Shown piece by piece: positions 24,720 through 26,487 of a stretch of 26,487 nucleotides of DNA (positions are counted from its first letter, which is position 1; each line of letters starts with the position of its first letter). The DNA lies in the NCBI GenBank assembly GCA_023434365.1, contig JAEYSV010000054.1:1-26487 (forward strand). Direction: 5' to 3'. The translations under genes and the position numbers were made by a program. The stretch is from Bacillota bacterium (GTDB taxonomy: Bacteria; Bacillota; Clostridia; Lachnospirales; Lachnospiraceae). The notes beneath the pieces were generated by a model, which was given only the letters and a program-made list of their open reading frames with translations, made no database searches and was not told the origin of the DNA.

Positions 24720-24748
24720 ATTGTAACATTACTAATTCCACTATTCAA
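24720..24748 (-). promoter_or_regulatory. Promoter for secA-prfB-cheW
   Basis: TTGAAT (24743-24748), 17 nt, then TACAAT (24720-24725), about 60 nt before the secA start. Confidence 0.65.
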
Positions 24749-24775
24749 CATATTTTTCGGGTGCTGTAAAAAATA

Positions 24776-24808
24776 GTAAAAAAACAACCGTAGCATTGCT
24801 ACGGTTGT
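24776..24808 (-). terminator. Terminator of hpf
   Basis: On the minus strand a perfect 11-bp stem (24784-24794 with 24798-24808; ACAACCGTAGC/GCTACGGTTGT, 3-nt loop) runs into seven T residues, 12 nt after the hpf stop. Confidence 0.93.
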
Positions 24809-24819
24809 CCATCATATAT

Positions 24820-25347
24820 TTAAAATTCAGGTTCAATTAACCCATAAGTATTACCTTTTCGTTTATATACTACGTTTACCTCATCTGTATTAGCATTACG
24901 GAATACGTAAAAATTATGTCCTAATAACTCCATTTGTATGCACGCTTCTTCTGCATCCATTGGTTTCATAGCAAATCTTTTTGATCGAATAATACGAATC
25001 TCTTCATCCTCTTCAATCACATCTTCCAAAAACAATGGATTAAAATTGATGGCCGCCTGTTTTTGTTCAATTAATTTACTTTTATATCTTTTTAATTGAC
25101 GTTCTATGATCTCTTCTACCAAATCAATCGATACATACATATCATTTGATACTTGTTCAGCACGGATAATATTTCCCTTGACTGGAATAGTTACCTCAAT
25201 TTTTTGTCTTTCTTTTTCAACATTAAAGGTAACATGTACTTCTGTGTCCGGAGTAAAATAACGTTCTAGTTTGCCGATTTTATCATATACAGCTGATTTC
25301 AGTCCTTCTGTAACATTAATGTTTTTGCCGCTAATAATATAACGCAT
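24820..25347 (-). CDS. hpf: Ribosome hibernation promoting factor, long form
   Basis: HPF dimerises ribosomes into inactive 100S particles in starved cells. The 175-residue protein has the N-terminal ribosome-binding domain (MRYIISGKNINVTEGLKSAVYDKIGKLER…, about 1-100) and the C-terminal dimerisation domain (RSKRFAMKPMDAEEACIQMELLGHNFYVFRNANTDEVNVVYKRKGNTYGLIEP), the long-form layout of Firmicutes. AAGGAG lies 9 nt before this ATG. An in-frame start at 25419 is rejected because it begins at or upstream of the likely transcription start. Upstream are a strong promoter and a 555-bp AT-rich gap. Confidence 0.95.
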   Translation of the reverse strand: MRYIISGKNINVTEGLKSAVYDKIGKLERYFTPDTEVHVTFNVEKERQKIEVTIPVKGNIIRAEQVSNDMYVSIDLVEEIIERQLKRYKSKLIEQKQAAINFNPLFLEDVIEEDEEIRIIRSKRFAMKPMDAEEACIQMELLGHNFYVFRNANTDEVNVVYKRKGNTYGLIEPEF

Positions 25348-25407
25348 AACAATCAACTCCTTTTCGGGTCTACCTATTGAAGCAAGACCTTTTTGTTTGT
25401 TAACTCT

Positions 25408-25435
25408 ATTATAGCACAAAATAAGTTTTTTACAA
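25408..25435 (-). promoter_or_regulatory. Promoter for hpf
   Basis: TTGTAA (25430-25435), 16 nt, then a perfect TATAAT (25408-25413) with extended -10 TGCTATAAT. The leader has a short GGTCT/AGACC inverted repeat. No sigma-B-like site was recognised. Confidence 0.7.
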
Positions 25436-25516
25436 GTAACTTTTCCGATATTTAATTGTAAATTTCCATAATTTCTGACAAAAATCTAAAAATTCATCAG
25501 ATAAACTTATGTTTTT

Positions 25517-25528
25517 TGACAATTGTCA
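25517..25528. repeat. 12-bp palindrome upstream of hpf
   Basis: TGACAATTGTCA is self-complementary, with a further TGTCAA nearby. It lies about 85 nt upstream of the hpf -35 and could be an operator. Confidence 0.4.
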
Positions 25529-25622
25529 TGTCAATAGTTTTTGTGTCATTTTTTGTGATAATTGATAATTTTATCACATGCAACAAAACACACATTCGTA
25601 TTGACAACTTGAAAATTTAAGT

Positions 25623-25710
25623 TTTTCCACAATTTTAAATGTGGATAATGTGGATAACTCGGTGTATAACTTAATTTATGTGGATTTGAAACATTTTACG
25701 ATGTGGATTC
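25623..25710. promoter_or_regulatory. Cluster of DnaA-box-like 9-mers
   Basis: Two exact DnaA boxes TGTGGATAA stand directly head to tail (25640-25648 and 25649-25657). Others are TTTTCCACA in inverted orientation (25623-25631), TGTGGATTT (25679-25687) and TGTGGATTC (25702-25710), with a weaker GGTGTATAA (25661-25669). The flanks are very AT-rich. The chromosomal origin is unlikely without dnaA nearby and without a strand switch, but a DnaA-binding locus is plausible. Confidence 0.55.
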
Positions 25711-25892
25711 TTTTTCTGCATTTCTTCCATTTCTTACTACAAATTATTTATACACTCAAAGCATTTTCCATGTTTTTATGCAATTTGCACAAATTTAGTT
25801 ATGTCAATGCGTTTTTACAAAATTTCTATTATTCATCTATTCTAATATTTGATGCCTTACTTTTTCTATTTTCAAAATATTACAAATATTTA

Positions 25893-25910
25893 AACAATAA
25901 CCTTATTGTT
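25893..25910 (-). terminator. Weak AT-rich hairpin at the PilZ gene end
   Basis: AACAATAA and TTATTGTT form arms around the PilZ stop codon, followed by TAAATATTT on the minus strand. It is AT-only, with a poor T-tail, so termination is uncertain. Confidence 0.35.
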
Positions 25911-26262
25911 CATGACTCAATTCATCTTCATAGGAATCTATTTTATTTGCAAGAAAAGGAGCCAAACCAACGAATTCTGCACCATACACATATTCATGTT
26001 CTGTATTTTGAGAGGCTCTTACAATTTTAACAACTGTATAGAAATAATTGTCCTGGTTAAGCTTAATCTTAGCATTAAAATAATAATAAAGAGGTAGTTC
26101 TGCTTCGCTTATAAAACCAATTCCTGACTTAGAAATATCAAATACAGATATTTCAGCATCTAAGTTATTAATCATTTGGTAATCTTGACGAAACATATGA
26201 TTAATCTCCAAGTGTAATCCAATTGGCAGTCGTTTATACCGCCTTCTTTCATAATTTTGCAT
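25903..26262 (-). CDS. PilZ-domain protein (probable c-di-GMP receptor)
   Basis: The 119-residue protein is essentially a single PilZ domain. The RxxxR switch motif is in RRRYKRLP (Arg7/Arg11), and the second c-di-GMP contact motif DxSxxG is seen as DISKSGIGF. Later come EINH, an aromatic-rich strand (YYYFNAKIKL) and EYVYGAEFVGL. No YcgR-N or other partner domain is present. It could regulate motility or surface polymers, in keeping with the MCP, CheW and MBOAT genes here, but the target is not visible. GGAGG lies 7 nt before ATG. Confidence 0.92.
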   Translation of the reverse strand: MQNYERRRYKRLPIGLHLEINHMFRQDYQMINNLDAEISVFDISKSGIGFISEAELPLYYYFNAKIKLNQDNYFYTVVKIVRASQNTEHEYVYGAEFVGLAPFLANKIDSYEDELSHEQ

Positions 26263-26296
26263 AGTGAATCCTCCATCTTATAATTTATCAGACACT

Positions 26297-26325
26297 ATTA
26301 TAACATTTTTCGGTAAAAATGAATA
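26297..26325 (-). promoter_or_regulatory. Promoter for the PilZ gene
   Basis: A perfect TATAAT (26297-26302) with extended -10 TGTTATAAT, 35 nt upstream of the ATG. The -35 is weak. Confidence 0.55.
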
Positions 26326-26407
26326 GAAAAAAGAGGAAAAAAATGGCCTGGTAGATTACCCAATGTCATTAAGTTAACATTTGGCCAATAGGCTAAGCTT
26401 TGAATCT

Positions 26408-26452
26408 AAAAGTGGAAGAATTCTTTAATTAAAGAGTACTTCCACTTTTTTT
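26408..26452 (+). terminator. Strong hairpin terminator near the right edge
   Basis: AAAAGTGGAAG (26408-26418) pairs with CTTCCACTTTT (26439-26449), with further pairing CTTT/AAAG inside the 20-nt loop, and continues into a T-run on the plus strand. No plus-strand gene precedes it in the window. On the minus strand the tail is shorter, and it could end a gene beyond the right edge. The stretch 26330-26407 also holds a GGCC-bounded inverted repeat with T7 on the minus strand, a weaker terminator candidate. Confidence 0.55.
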
Positions 26453-26487
26453 CTGCTTTTGTGCATAGCAAAAAGACAGATCTGCAT

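Larger units (their letters stand above)
25436..25902. other. Long AT-rich gap between hpf and pilZ-like gene
   Basis: No convincing gene. The stretch holds a 12-bp perfect palindrome TGACAATTGTCA (25517-25528), an 8-bp inverted repeat TGTGATAA/TTATCACA (25554-25578) and the DnaA-box-like cluster at 25623-25710. A plus-strand open frame (25641-26030) starting at GTG is Phe/Leu-rich, lacks a ribosome-binding site and overlaps the PilZ gene, so it is not called. Confidence 0.7.

Noticed and set aside
25436..25902. Chromosomal origin oriC
   Set aside because: The boxes are suggestive, but no dnaA, dnaN or rpmH is present and gene direction does not change across the site.
25641..26030. Plus-strand open frame of 129 codons upstream of hpf
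   Set aside because: It begins at a GTG inside a DnaA-box-like repeat, has no ribosome-binding site, is low-complexity Phe/Leu-rich, and overlaps the well-supported PilZ gene on the other strand.
1..26487. CRISPR array, prophage, integrase, transposase or toxin-antitoxin genes
   Set aside because: No direct-repeat array with spacers and no such protein was seen on either strand; the repeats present are inverted hairpins or in-frame protein repeats.

Overview
The window reads as ordinary chromosomal DNA from a low-GC Gram-positive anaerobe, most likely a motile member of the Lachnospiraceae or a related clostridial group. The reasons are the AT-rich sequence, strong GGAGG ribosome-binding sites spaced about 7 nt from starts, tRNA genes without an encoded CCA, clear sigma-A style promoters, the long form of HPF, and flagellar/chemotaxis-type genes. 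The lineage is inferred from gene content and sequence style; no search was possible. All recognisable genes except one are on the minus strand and read from right to left.

Layout from left to right: (1) 1-514 holds what looks like an rRNA-operon promoter and leader, with 16S probably starting just beyond the left edge, preceded in transcription order by two serine tRNAs (UGA, GGA). (2) 851-3207 is a three-gene unit: an unknown membrane-anchored protein, tsaD and ispD. (3) 3337-4251 is rnz. (4) 4252-4559 carries two terminators and a composite inverted-repeat element. (5) 4560-4784 is a small zinc-ribbon-like protein. (6) 4871-6968 is ycxB-like, tsaE, tsaB and rimI, overlapping or nearly so. 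(7) 7167-9711 is an AlgI-like MBOAT acyltransferase with an SGNH-type partner. (8) 9917-12040 is a chemoreceptor with an acidic repeated tail and a probable sigma-D promoter. (9) 12265-14409 is tex. (10) 14597-15949 is the only plus-strand gene, an unrecognised membrane protein. (11) 16045-20157 is an aspartate-family amino-acid operon: a PheB-like ACT regulator, hom, a phosphoglycerate-mutase-like probable homoserine kinase, and lysC. (12) 20438-24659 is secA, prfB and cheW. (13) 24820-25347 is hpf, followed by a long AT-rich gap with a DnaA-box-like cluster. (14) 25903-26262 is a PilZ-domain protein.

The genes cover housekeeping (t6A tRNA modification by TsaB/D/E, RNase Z, RF2, SecA, HPF, Tex), isoprenoid synthesis (IspD), lysine/threonine precursor synthesis, and signalling or motility (MCP, CheW, PilZ). 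The MBOAT/SGNH pair probably O-acetylates a surface glycan.

I did not find a convincing new defence, mobile or biosynthetic system. The most interesting signals are regulatory or structural: the paired inverted-repeat elements at 4389-4524 and 7091-7129, the DnaA-box-like cluster at 25623-25710, the two-product lysC signal, the prfB frameshift, the sigma-D-like promoters, and the stacked hairpins between cheW and the amino-acid operon.
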